From positions 124,001 through 188,000 of the forward strand of contig NZ_QZVQ01000002.1 of NCBI RefSeq assembly GCF_003660445.1: a stretch of 64,000 nucleotides of DNA, given 5' to 3'. The translations under genes were made by a program, and so were the position numbers. This document shows, one piece after another, positions 34,841-44,165 of this stretch (the stretch's first letter is position 1; the number at the start of each line of letters is the position of its first letter). Origin of the DNA: Croceibacterium ferulae. GTDB taxonomy: Bacteria > Pseudomonadota > Alphaproteobacteria > Sphingomonadales > Sphingomonadaceae. The notes below the pieces were generated by a model. It saw only the letters and a program-made list of their open reading frames with translations, did no database searches and was not told the origin of the DNA.

Positions 34841-35710
34841 ATGAGCAGCACCGCACCGTCCGGCCCGGCACCCGATCGCCGCATCGCGTTGCTGATCGAC
34901 GCGGACAACGTCTCCCACAGCAAGATCGCCGCCATGCTGGCCGAACTGGCCAAATATGGCACGGCCAGCATCCGGCGCGCTTATGGCAACTGGGCCAGCC
35001 CCGGCCTGAAAGGGTGGACGGAAAAGCTGCACGCCCACGCGATCCGGCCGATCCAGCAATTCAGCTATTCCAGCGGCAAGAACGCGACCGACATCGCGCT
35101 GGTGATCGATGCGATGGAACTGCTCTACACGCAGAAGCCCGACGCCTTCTGCCTCGCTTCCAGCGATGCGGACTTCACCCCGCTGGTCATGCAGCTGCGC
35201 GCCAACGGTCATGACGTCTACGGCTTTGGGGAGCGCAAGACGCCCGATCCCTTTGTGAACGCCTGCACGACATTCCTGTATCTCGACAGCCTGGACGATC
35301 CCAATGCCTCCTCGCGGGACGAACCCGCCAAGGCCACGCCAGCGCGCAGCAGGGCGGCCGGGAAGGCCAAGCCGGTCGAGAGCACGAAGGCCGCCACCGA
35401 GAGCACACCGGACGCTCCCGCCAAGTCCGACAGCAAATCCGCCCGCCCGCTGGCGCTGGACGCCAAGCTGGTCACCATCCTGCGCGGCGCGGTGGATGCC
35501 GCGGCGCGGGAGGATGGCTGGGCCGTGCTGAGCACGGCCGGCAGCGCGGCGAAGCGGCAGGCGCCGATCGACCCGCGAAATTATGGCGTGAAGAACTTCC
35601 CCGCCCTGTTCGAGGCGACCGGCCTGTTCGAGATCGTGCAGGTCGCCGGCGGGCAGCGCTATGTGGCGGACCGGCGCAACACCGACCGCACGAAAGCGCC
35701 GGAAGGCTAG
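34841..35710 (+). CDS. NYN domain (LabA/DUF88) putative ribonuclease with LOTUS/OST-HTH domain
   Basis: This 289-aa protein has an N-terminal NYN (PIN-like) nuclease domain with acidic residues in LLIDADNVS, TDIALVIDAM and SSDADFTPLV. A Lys/Ala/Ser-rich linker (about 150-200) follows, then an OST-HTH/LOTUS domain (DGWAVLSTAGSAAKR, DPRNYGVKNFPALFEATGLFE) expected to bind RNA. The combination suggests an RNA-guided or RNA-turnover nuclease. The ATG abuts the rsh stop with no gap, so the two are probably cotranslated. Confidence 0.88.
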   Translation: MSSTAPSGPAPDRRIALLIDADNVSHSKIAAMLAELAKYGTASIRRAYGNWASPGLKGWTEKLHAHAIRPIQQFSYSSGKNATDIALVIDAMELLYTQKPDAFCLASSDADFTPLVMQLRANGHDVYGFGERKTPDPFVNACTTFLYLDSLDDPNASSRDEPAKATPARSRAAGKAKPVESTKAATESTPDAPAKSDSKSARPLALDAKLVTILRGAVDAAAREDGWAVLSTAGSAAKRQAPIDPRNYGVKNFPALFEATGLFEIVQVAGGQRYVADRRNTDRTKAPEG

Positions 35711-36096
35711 CGCCGGCTGCGACGGGCGCGCCAGTTCGCCACATGCGCGCCAGCCAGCAGCAGGCTGCCAGCCAGCGTGATCACCCGCTCCGCCGCCTCG
35801 CCCGCCAGCAGCGCGAGCGTCAGCAGGCCCAGCCCGGCCGCACCGGCCAGCAAGGGCCCCATGCTGCCGCCGGGTACGCGCGATGCCCACAGCCCCAGCG
35901 CACTGGTCGGCAGAGCCAGAATCAACACCAGCAGGTGGAAGCCCTCGCTTTCCACCAGCGTGCCGGACAAAACCGGCAGCAGCGCAAGCACCAGCGGCAA
36001 AGCGAGGCAATGCACCATGCAGGCGGCCGAGGCAGCCAGGGCGAAGCCGTCGAGCAGGGTCAGCGATGAGTCAGTGGTGGGCTGGGAGGAGGCCAT
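35707..36096 (-). CDS. MerC-domain membrane protein
   Basis: This 129-aa protein has four hydrophobic helices and an N-terminal CMVHCLALPLV motif, as in MerC-type transporters. Chromosomal MerC-domain proteins without a mer operon are common in alphaproteobacteria and may handle other metals. The ATG at 36096 follows GGGAGGAGG closely. Its stop shares the palindrome CTAG with the converging NYN gene. A Zur-like operator stands just upstream. Confidence 0.8.
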   Translation of the reverse strand: MASSQPTTDSSLTLLDGFALAASAACMVHCLALPLVLALLPVLSGTLVESEGFHLLVLILALPTSALGLWASRVPGGSMGPLLAGAAGLGLLTLALLAGEAAERVITLAGSLLLAGAHVANWRARRSRR

Positions 36097-36123
36097 GGCG
36101 GCCACATAGGGCCATTCTCTGTA

Positions 36124-36138
36124 TGTGACAACATAACA
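36124..36138 (-). promoter_or_regulatory. Possible Zur/Fur-type operator before the MerC-like gene
   Basis: TGTGACAACATAACA resembles an interrupted palindrome of the TGTTAT-N3-ATAACA kind used by Zur; one half is perfect and the other has two mismatches. It lies 28-42 bp before the MerC-like start, where a promoter would be. A metal-responsive control is plausible but unproven. Confidence 0.35.
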
Positions 36139-36181
36139 TCGCGCTTTTGTGTGTGCGACAATGCCTCCCCTGCCCCAATCG

Positions 36182-37174
<993 letters not shown>

Positions 37175-37217
37175 CGCGCCATCCTGCCAGCGCGTGGCCG
37201 GGCGGCAAGGGGCAATG

Positions 37218-37625
37218 TCAGCCGGCCTGTTCCTCCAGCGCATGCATCGCATCATCCGACAGGCCGAAATGATGGCCGACCTCGTGCACCAGTACATGGG
37301 CCACCAGCTGCTCCAGCGTCACGTCGCCGCGTTCCGCCCACTCGTCCAGGATCGGGCGGCGGAACAGGCGGATGCGGTCCGGCATGGCGCCGCTATGCTC
37401 GATGCTCTTGTCGCCCAGCGGCAGCCCTTCATACAGGCCGGTGAGTTCGAACGGTTCGTCGATGCCCAGATCGGCCAGCACCGCCTCGTCGGCGAAATCC
37501 TCCACCAGCAGCCTGATGCCGCCCAGATGCGCGGCGAACGGCGCCGGGACGCGGGCCAGCGCATCGCGCGCAAGCTGCTCTATCTCCTCCAGGCTGGCCG
37601 GGGTACCGAACGAACGCTGCACCAT
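37218..37625 (-). CDS. Zincin-like metallopeptidase (DUF1025)
   Basis: This 135-aa protein has the zinc motif HEVGHHFGLSDD near the C-terminus, and the family segments FELTGLYEGLPL and RIRLFRRPILDEW. No export signal is seen, so it is probably cytoplasmic. The ATG at 37625 gives the family length; an earlier in-frame ATG at 37721 would run into the tRNA promoter. The physiological substrate is unknown. Confidence 0.85.
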   Translation of the reverse strand: MVQRSFGTPASLEEIEQLARDALARVPAPFAAHLGGIRLLVEDFADEAVLADLGIDEPFELTGLYEGLPLGDKSIEHSGAMPDRIRLFRRPILDEWAERGDVTLEQLVAHVLVHEVGHHFGLSDDAMHALEEQAG

Positions 37626-37723
37626 TCGGGCAGGTTTACGCTGCCGGCGTGATTGCTGACAAGCACATGCTTGCCAACCGCGAAACCCGGCTGTAGGGGC
37701 CGCGCTCTTGCCAGCAGGCATGC

Positions 37724-37814
37724 GGAGCGGTGGCCGAGTGGTCGAAGGCGCACGCCTGGAAAGTGTGTATACGTCAAAAGCGTATCGTGGGTTCGAATCC
37801 CACCCGCTCCGCCA
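37724..37814 (+). tRNA. tRNA-Ser (anticodon GGA)
   Basis: The acceptor arms GGAGCGG (37724-37730) and CCGCTCC (37804-37810) pair, followed by G and an encoded CCA. The anticodon stem CACGC/GTGTG holds the loop CTGGAAA with anticodon GGA. The long variable arm (TATACG...CGTATC) is the class II hallmark, and the T arm GTGGGTTCGAATCCCAC is intact. It reads UCC/UCU serine codons. Confidence 0.96.
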
Positions 37815-38065
37815 TCAACCACCTCGAAGCCACCCCTGCAGGGTGGACGGGCGCAGATGCAGCTGGCGCCGAGCTTCCGCTCCATATCCGTGGCCGCAGA
37901 AATGCGTGAAACATCACCATTGCGGTGGTGGGCGGCACTTGCCATTGAGGTGCGGACGGCTGTCCAGCCGACATCGACCGATCACGCCTCACGGTTAACG
38001 ATCGGTTTACCCGACGGGGCGAGCACGTTCTCACCTCCGCCTGCCACGCCCGACCGAAAGACGCG

Positions 38066-40999
38066 ATGACAGATAGCCGCATCCTTCTGCTTGTGCTGGC
38101 GCTCCCCTTTTTCGGAAGCCTGCTGTCCGCGCTCCTGCCCCGGACTGCACGAACCGCTGCCGGCCTGGTGGCCGGAAGCGTGGCGGTGCTCGCGACGGCC
38201 CTGCTGATCCCCTTCTATGCGCCGGTGGCGCGGGGCGAGATCGTGCGGCTCGAGATCGGGTGGCTGCCGACGCTCGGCCTTGACCTGGTGTTCCGGGTGG
38301 ACGGGCTCGCCTGGCTGTTCGCCATGATGGTGCTGGTGATCGGCGCGCTCGTCGTCCTCTACACCCGCTACTACATGGCGCGGGAGGATCCGGTCCCGCG
38401 GTTCTTCAGCTATCTGCTGGCCTTCATGGGTTCGATGCTGGGCATCGTCCTGTCGGGCAATCTGGTGCAGCTCGCCTTCTTCTGGGAGATGACCAGCCTC
38501 TTCTCGTTCCTGCTGATCGGCTACTGGTATGGCAACCGGGCGGCGCGCGACGGCGCTCGCATGGCGCTGATCGTCACGGCGACGGGCGGGCTGTGCCTGC
38601 TGGTGGGCGTGCTGCTGATCGGGCGCATCGTCGGCAGCTACGATCTCGACGTGGTGCTGGCATCGGGCGGCACGATCCGGTCGAGCCCGCTCTACCTGCC
38701 GGCCCTGATCCTGGTCCTGCTGGGCGCCTTCACCAAGAGCGCGCAGTTCCCGTTCCACTTCTGGCTGCCGCATGCCATGGCGGCGCCGACCCCCGTATCC
38801 GCCTACCTGCATTCGGCCACCATGGTGAAGGCCGGCATTTTCCTGATGATCCGGCTCTGGCCCATCTTTGCCGGGACAGACGCGTGGTACTTCATCGTCT
38901 CCTTTGCCGGGCTTGCGACATTGCTGGTCGGTGCCTGGGCGGCGATCTTCCAGCATGATCTGAAGGGCTTGCTGGCCTATTCCACGATCAGCCATCTCGG
39001 CCTGATCACCCTGCTGCTGGGGCTTTCCAGCCCGCTGGCGGCGGTGGCGGCGATCTTCCACACGGTCAATCACGCCACCTTCAAGGCGTCCCTGTTCATG
39101 GCCGCCGGGATCATCGACCATGAAAGCGGCACCCGCGACATGCGCCGGCTGAGTGGGCTGGCCCGTTTCATGCCCTTCACCGCCACGCTGGCGATGGTCG
39201 CGGCCGCGGCAATGGCGGGCGTGCCGCTGCTGAACGGCTTCATCTCCAAGGAGATGTTCCTGGCAGAGGCACTGGATGCGCGTGGGGGTCCGGTCATCGG
39301 CTTCGCGTTGCCCGTTCTCGCCACGCTGGGGGCGGCGTTCAGCGTGCTGTATTCGCTGCGGTTCATCCACCAGACCTTCTTCGGCCCGCCGCCCACCGAC
39401 CTGCCGAAGGTCCCGCACGAGCCGCCCGGCTGGATGCGGCGGCCGATCGAGATCCTGGTGATCGCCTGCCTGGTCGTGGGCATCGTGCCGGCCGCGACGA
39501 TCGGCCCGGTGCTGCAAAGCGCGGTGCGGTCCGTGCTAGGCGCGCAAACGCCCACCTACAGTCTTGCCATATGGCACGGGTTCAGCGCGCCCCTGCTGCT
39601 CAGCATGATCGCGCTCGCCACCGGCACGCTGGCCTACTTCCGATTCCGTGATGCGCTGAACCGCAGGGCCGGTCCGCCGGTGATCGCGCGGTTCAAGGGC
39701 GGCCGCATGTTTGAGCGGGTGCTGGCGGACATCGTGCGTCGTGCCCGGTCGCTGGAAGGCCTGTTCGGCACCCGTCGGCTGCAGCCGCAATTGCGCCTGC
39801 TCGTCTGTCTTGCCTGCCTGGCGGGACTGCTCCCGTTCCTGCAACTGGGCTATGCGACCGGCGGCCTGCCCGTCACGCCGCTCGATCCCGCCTTTGCCGT
39901 GATCTGGATCGTGGGCGGCATCTGCGCGGTGGGCGCGGCCCAGCAGGCGAAGTACCATCGCCTGGCCTCGCTGGTGCTGATGGCCGGGGCCGGGCTGGTG
40001 GCCTGCATCAGCTTCGTCTGGCTGTCGGCGCCCGATCTCGCCCTTACGCAATTGCTGGTCGAGACCGTGACCACGGTGCTCCTGCTGCTCGGCCTGCGCT
40101 GGCTTCCCAAACGCCAGCCGGAGGTGTGGCCCGATGACCGGCCGCCCGCGCGGGTGGTCTTCCGCCGCTCGGCCGACCTCGGCATCGCCATCGCTGCCGG
40201 ACTTGGCGCGGCGCTGCTGGCCTATGCCATGCTGACCCGCCCGCTGCCGGACACCATCTCGCGCTACTTCATGGAACAGGCCTATCCGCAGGGTGGCGGC
40301 AGGAATGTGGTCAACGTCATCCTGGTCGATTTTCGCGCCTTCGATACGCTGGGAGAAATCGCGGTGCTCGCCATTGTCGCGCTGACGATCTTCTCCCTGT
40401 TGCGCCGCTTCCGGCCGGCGTCGGAAAGTATCGAGCCTCCGGTCCAGCAGCGCATGCAGGATGCGGCCGACCTGCACGCGGGCGGGCGGCGTGTCGGCGA
40501 TACCAAGAAGGATTACCTGCTGGTGCCGCGGATCATCATGGAATGGCTGTTCCCGGTGATCTTCGTCTTCGCGATCTACCTGCTGGTCCGCGGGCACGAT
40601 CTACCCGGCGGGGGCTTTGCTGCCGGCGTGGCGATGTCGATCGCCATCATGCTGCAATACATGGCCGGCGGCACGCGGGTGGTGGAATCGCGGCTGCGCA
40701 TCCGGCCGCTGCGCTGGATCGGCGCGGGGCTGCTGCTGGCGGTGGTTACCGGCGTCGGTGCGCTCGCCTTCGGCTATCCCTTCCTGACCTCCTGGTTCCG
40801 CTACCTGGAGCTGCCGGTCATCGGCAAGGTGCCGTTCGGGACCGCCCTGTTCTTCGACCTGGGCGTGTTCCTGCTGGTGGTCGGCGCGACCGCCCTCATG
40901 CTGGTCGCGATCGCGCATCAATCCATCCGCACGCCGCGCGCCCGCACGCCTGCCCGGCCGGATGTGCCGCCGGTGATCCGGGAAGAAGGGGAAGACTGA
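38066..40999 (+). CDS. mrpA: Mrp-type Na+/H+ antiporter subunit A fused to subunit B
   Basis: This 977-aa protein is made of an NADH-quinone-oxidoreductase-like antiporter subunit (residues about 1-780), with transmembrane helices and the conserved FTKSAQFPFHFWLPHAMAAPTPVSAYLHSATMVKAG stretch at about 38730-38837 (Lys and His residues of the proton path), followed by an MnhB domain (HDLPGGGFAAGVAMSIAI). Such A-B fusions are typical of six-gene (group 2) Mrp operons. The stop overlaps mrpC as TGATG. The complex exports Na+ or other cations using the proton gradient. Confidence 0.95.
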   Translation: MTDSRILLLVLALPFFGSLLSALLPRTARTAAGLVAGSVAVLATALLIPFYAPVARGEIVRLEIGWLPTLGLDLVFRVDGLAWLFAMMVLVIGALVVLYTRYYMAREDPVPRFFSYLLAFMGSMLGIVLSGNLVQLAFFWEMTSLFSFLLIGYWYGNRAARDGARMALIVTATGGLCLLVGVLLIGRIVGSYDLDVVLASGGTIRSSPLYLPALILVLLGAFTKSAQFPFHFWLPHAMAAPTPVSAYLHSATMVKAGIFLMIRLWPIFAGTDAWYFIVSFAGLATLLVGAWAAIFQHDLKGLLAYSTISHLGLITLLLGLSSPLAAVAAIFHTVNHATFKASLFMAAGIIDHESGTRDMRRLSGLARFMPFTATLAMVAAAAMAGVPLLNGFISKEMFLAEALDARGGPVIGFALPVLATLGAAFSVLYSLRFIHQTFFGPPPTDLPKVPHEPPGWMRRPIEILVIACLVVGIVPAATIGPVLQSAVRSVLGAQTPTYSLAIWHGFSAPLLLSMIALATGTLAYFRFRDALNRRAGPPVIARFKGGRMFERVLADIVRRARSLEGLFGTRRLQPQLRLLVCLACLAGLLPFLQLGYATGGLPVTPLDPAFAVIWIVGGICAVGAAQQAKYHRLASLVLMAGAGLVACISFVWLSAPDLALTQLLVETVTTVLLLLGLRWLPKRQPEVWPDDRPPARVVFRRSADLGIAIAAGLGAALLAYAMLTRPLPDTISRYFMEQAYPQGGGRNVVNVILVDFRAFDTLGEIAVLAIVALTIFSLLRRFRPASESIEPPVQQRMQDAADLHAGGRRVGDTKKDYLLVPRIIMEWLFPVIFVFAIYLLVRGHDLPGGGFAAGVAMSIAIMLQYMAGGTRVVESRLRIRPLRWIGAGLLLAVVTGVGALAFGYPFLTSWFRYLELPVIGKVPFGTALFFDLGVFLLVVGATALMLVAIAHQSIRTPRARTPARPDVPPVIREEGED

Positions 41000-41328
41000 T
41001 GGAGATCGTTCTGGCCATCGGCATCGGCGTCCTGACCGCTTCGGGGGTGTGGCTGATCCTGCGTCCGCGCACCTTCCAGCTGATCGTGGGCCTGTCGCTC
41101 ATGTCCTATGCCGTGAACCTGTTCATCTACGCGACCGGCCGCCTGCAGATCGACGAGGCACCGGTCATCGAACAGGGCGCGGCAGTCCCGCTGGCCGATC
41201 CGCTGCCCCAGGCCCTCGCGCTGACCGCCATCGTGATATCCTTTGCCATGACCGCGCTCCTGCTGGTCGTGCTGCTCGCCTCGCGCGGGTTGACCGGCAC
41301 CGATCATGTGGACGGGGAGGAACCGTGA
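40999..41328 (+). CDS. mrpC: Mrp antiporter subunit C
   Basis: This 109-aa NuoK-like subunit has three hydrophobic helices, the GVWLILRPRTFQLIVGLSLMS segment and DPLPQALALTAIVISFA, typical for MnhC/MrpC. The start shares one base with the upstream stop, and the end overlaps the mrpD GTG as GTGA. Confidence 0.94.
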   Translation: MEIVLAIGIGVLTASGVWLILRPRTFQLIVGLSLMSYAVNLFIYATGRLQIDEAPVIEQGAAVPLADPLPQALALTAIVISFAMTALLLVVLLASRGLTGTDHVDGEEP

Positions 41329-42962
41329 TCGCCCTGCCCTGGACCGACCACCTGATCGTCGCCCCGATCATCCTTCCGCTCGCCGCCAGCGGGCTGATGC
41401 TGCTGATCAAGGAACGCCACATCCGCGCCAAACGCGCCATCGCGGCCGTGACGATCAGCGCGATGCTCGCCATCGCGCTGGTGCTGCTGCACGGCGCTGC
41501 GACCGCGCCGGCTGGCGGCGGTGCGGCCATCAGGACCTATCTCCTGGGCAACTGGCCGGCCCCCTTCGGCATCGTGCTGGTGCTAGACCGGCTGTCCGCA
41601 CTGATGCTGGCGATCACGTCGCTGCTGGGGTTCACCTCCTCGCTTTATGCCACCGCCCGGTGGGACCAGGCGGGGCCACGGTTCCATGCCCTGCTGCTGC
41701 TGCAGCTGATGGGCATCAACGGCGCTTTCCTGACCGGCGACCTGTTCAACCTGTTCGTCTTCTTCGAAGTGCTGCTCGCCGCGTCCTACGGTCTGCTGCT
41801 CCACGGATCGAGCACGCCGCGGATCAAGGCGGCCCTGCACTACATCGCGATCAACGTCGCGACCTCCCTGCTCTTCCTGATCGGCATGGGGCTGATCTAC
41901 GCCGCGACCGGCACGCTCAACATGGCCCATCTCGCCGTCCGCATTCATGCGATCCCCGACGGGGACCGGATGATCCTGGATGCCGGTGCCGCGATCCTGG
42001 GGCTTGCCTTCCTGGTAAAGGCCGGCATGTGGCCGCTCAGCTTCTGGCTGCCGAAGGCCTACTCGGCCGCGTCCGCGCCGGTCGCTGCCCTGTTCGCGAT
42101 CCTGAGCAAGGTCGGGATCTATGCCGTGCTGCGGGTCTCCCTGCTCGTCTTCACCCCGGGCATCAGCTCCGACGCATATTTCGCCAGCTTCTGGCTGCTG
42201 TTCGGCGGGCTGGCGACCATCGCCTTTGCCACCATCGGCGTGCTTTCCAGCAAGACCCTGTCGGGCATCGCGGCCTATTCGCTGATGATTTCCTCGGGCA
42301 CGCTGCTGGCGACGATCGGCGCGCGGGATGGCGCGGTGGTTGCCGGGGCGCTGTTCTATCTCGTCAGTTCCACCTTGGGGGTCAGCGCCTTCTACCTCCT
42401 GATCGAACTGGTGCAGCGGGGCGAGATCGACGACGATGCGCTGGCGCCCGTTACCGAACCGGTGTTCGATGACGAATATACCGGCGCGGTGGAGGGCAGC
42501 GACGATGCCGAGATCGGCGTGGTCATTCCCGGCACGATCGCGCTGCTGGGCGGCGGCTTCATGTTCTGCGCCCTGGTGCTCGCGGGCATGCCGCCGCTGT
42601 CGGGCTTCATCTCCAAATTCGCGATCATCAACGGCCTGCTCGGCTCCAGCGGGGCCATCCCGATGTCGACCTGGATCCTGCTGACGCTGATGATCGTCTC
42701 CGGCCTGGCCATCCTGGTCGCCACCACCCGCGCGGGCATCGACTACATCTGGACCCCGTCCAACCAGGCGCAGGCGCCGCTGCGGATTTCGGAGGCAATC
42801 CCGGTCGGCGTGCTGGTGGCCGTCTGCCTGGGCCTGCTGGTCTTTGCCGCACCGGTCATGCGCTACATGGAACAGACCACCCGCTCCCTGGCGGACCGGA
42901 GCAACTATTCCTCCACGATCCTGCAGGCACCGCGGGTCCAGTCTGCGGGCGACCCGCTATGA
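41325..42962 (+). CDS. mrpD: Mrp antiporter subunit D
   Basis: This 545-aa NuoM/N-like antiporter subunit has many membrane helices, FEVLLAASYGLLLHG, the conserved lysine in FLVKAGMWPLSFWLPKAYSA and LSKVGIYAVLRV. An acidic cytoplasmic stretch (around 42424-42510) interrupts the later helices. GTG at 41325 is the start because it overlaps the mrpC stop; the frame upstream is a shadow of mrpC. It shares an ATGA with mrpE. Confidence 0.94.
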   Translation: MIALPWTDHLIVAPIILPLAASGLMLLIKERHIRAKRAIAAVTISAMLAIALVLLHGAATAPAGGGAAIRTYLLGNWPAPFGIVLVLDRLSALMLAITSLLGFTSSLYATARWDQAGPRFHALLLLQLMGINGAFLTGDLFNLFVFFEVLLAASYGLLLHGSSTPRIKAALHYIAINVATSLLFLIGMGLIYAATGTLNMAHLAVRIHAIPDGDRMILDAGAAILGLAFLVKAGMWPLSFWLPKAYSAASAPVAALFAILSKVGIYAVLRVSLLVFTPGISSDAYFASFWLLFGGLATIAFATIGVLSSKTLSGIAAYSLMISSGTLLATIGARDGAVVAGALFYLVSSTLGVSAFYLLIELVQRGEIDDDALAPVTEPVFDDEYTGAVEGSDDAEIGVVIPGTIALLGGGFMFCALVLAGMPPLSGFISKFAIINGLLGSSGAIPMSTWILLTLMIVSGLAILVATTRAGIDYIWTPSNQAQAPLRISEAIPVGVLVAVCLGLLVFAAPVMRYMEQTTRSLADRSNYSSTILQAPRVQSAGDPL

Positions 42963-43447
42963 CGCGGCTTGTGCCCCATCCGCTCCTGACCACCTGCCTG
43001 CTGGTGATGTGGTTGCTGCTGACCCAGTCGGTCTCGCCGGGGCAGATCCTTCTGGGCGGCATCGTCGCGCTCATTGCCGGCAAGACGATGGCCCTGTTGC
43101 GCCCGGATCCGGTGGAGATCCGTTCCTGGCGCGCGGTGCTTCGCCTGACGGGCATCGTGGCGGTCGATATCCTGCGCTCCAACCTGGCGGTCGGGCGGAT
43201 CGTGGCCCTGCCCTCCCGACGGCGCCGGGTGTCCGGTTTCATCCGTCTGCCGCTGGCGATCACCAATCCCTACGCCCTGACGACGCTGGCCATCATCCTC
43301 ACCGCCACGCCCGGCACGCTGTGGCTGCAATATAACCGGACCACCGGCTCGCTGCTGCTCCACGTGCTCGACTTGGTGGACGAGGAGGAGTGGATCCGCC
43401 TCATCAAGCACCGGTACGAGCGCCTGCTGCTGGAGATCTTCGCATGA
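42959..43447 (+). CDS. mrpE: Mrp antiporter subunit E
   Basis: This 162-aa MnhE-type protein has two N-terminal hydrophobic helices, then VDILRSNLAVGRIVAL and ITNPYALTTLAIILTATPGTLW, the family signatures, and a soluble C-terminal domain (HVLDLVDEEEWIRLIKHRYE). It is translationally coupled on both sides by ATGA overlaps. Confidence 0.93.
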   Translation: MTRLVPHPLLTTCLLVMWLLLTQSVSPGQILLGGIVALIAGKTMALLRPDPVEIRSWRAVLRLTGIVAVDILRSNLAVGRIVALPSRRRRVSGFIRLPLAITNPYALTTLAIILTATPGTLWLQYNRTTGSLLLHVLDLVDEEEWIRLIKHRYERLLLEIFA

Positions 43448-43725
43448 ATGTCCTGGTGCTGGGCCTGGCGATCACCGCGGCGCAGGTGCTGCTGGGCTGC
43501 GCCATGATGTTCGCGATCTTTCGCCTGTTGCGCGGGCCGCGCGCGCAGGACCGGATCCTGGGCCTGGATACGCTGTACATTAACGCGATGCTGATGCTGC
43601 TCACCTTCGGCATGCAGACCGGCCGTACGCTGTACTTCGAGGCGGCGCTCATCATCGCGCTGGTCGGGTTCTGCGGCACCGTGGCCCTTGCCAAATTCCT
43701 GATGCGCGGAGAGGTCGTCGAATGA
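43444..43725 (+). CDS. mrpF: Mrp antiporter subunit F
   Basis: This 93-aa protein has three membrane helices and the MrpF loop FRLLRGPRAQDRILGLDTLY. It starts at an ATGA overlap with mrpE and ends in an ATGA overlap with mrpG. It is a structural subunit of the antiporter complex in the inner membrane. Confidence 0.93.
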   Translation: MNVLVLGLAITAAQVLLGCAMMFAIFRLLRGPRAQDRILGLDTLYINAMLMLLTFGMQTGRTLYFEAALIIALVGFCGTVALAKFLMRGEVVE

Positions 43726-44078
43726 CCCAGGCCCCTGACCTGCCGCTCTGGGCGGCCATCCTGGCGGCGATCTTCGTTCTGATCGGGGCCGGCGCAACCT
43801 TCATCGGATCGATGGGGCTGCTGCGACTGAAGACCTTCTACGAGCGGGTCCATAGCCCGACCATGGGCACGACGCTGGGCACGGTCTGCATCCTGCTGGC
43901 TTCGGCCTGCGTGTCGTCGGTCGTCCATGCGCGCTTCAGCGTGCACGAGGCGCTGATCTTCCTGTTCGTGTCCCTGACCACACCGGTGACATTGATGCTG
44001 CTCGCCCGCGCAGCCCTGTACCGCGACAGGGTCGCAGGGGACGAAAGCGTGCCGGTAGAGGACGACCGGTCGAACTGA
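43722..44078 (+). CDS. mrpG: Mrp antiporter subunit G
   Basis: This 118-aa protein has three helices, FIGSMGLLRLKTFYERVHSPTMGTTLGTV (43801-43887) and FVSLTTPVTLMLLARAAL, as in MnhG/MrpG. It is the last subunit of the A/B-C-D-E-F-G operon. A GC-rich hairpin follows. Confidence 0.93.
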   Translation: MTQAPDLPLWAAILAAIFVLIGAGATFIGSMGLLRLKTFYERVHSPTMGTTLGTVCILLASACVSSVVHARFSVHEALIFLFVSLTTPVTLMLLARAALYRDRVAGDESVPVEDDRSN

Positions 44079-44091
44079 CCCAACAAGGCAT

Positions 44092-44124
44092 GGCGCCCGC
44101 CTCCGACTGGCGGTAGGGGGCGCC
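44092..44124 (+). terminator. GC-rich hairpin after the mrp operon
   Basis: GGCGCCC (44092-44098) pairs with GGGCGCC (44118-44124), and inside it GCC (44099-44101) can pair with GGC (44109-44111). It lies 14 bp after the mrpG stop and before the DedA gene. No T-run follows, so it may only attenuate. Confidence 0.4.
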
Positions 44125-44165
44125 CGTTCTGCCGCATTCCTGCCGCGCCGATTGAAGGTTTGACA

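Noticed and set aside
37815-38065. Possible 138-aa plus-strand protein across the tRNA and the mrp leader
   Set aside because: The frame runs through the tRNA gene and has no motif, signal peptide or ribosome-binding site; I see no gene in this stretch.
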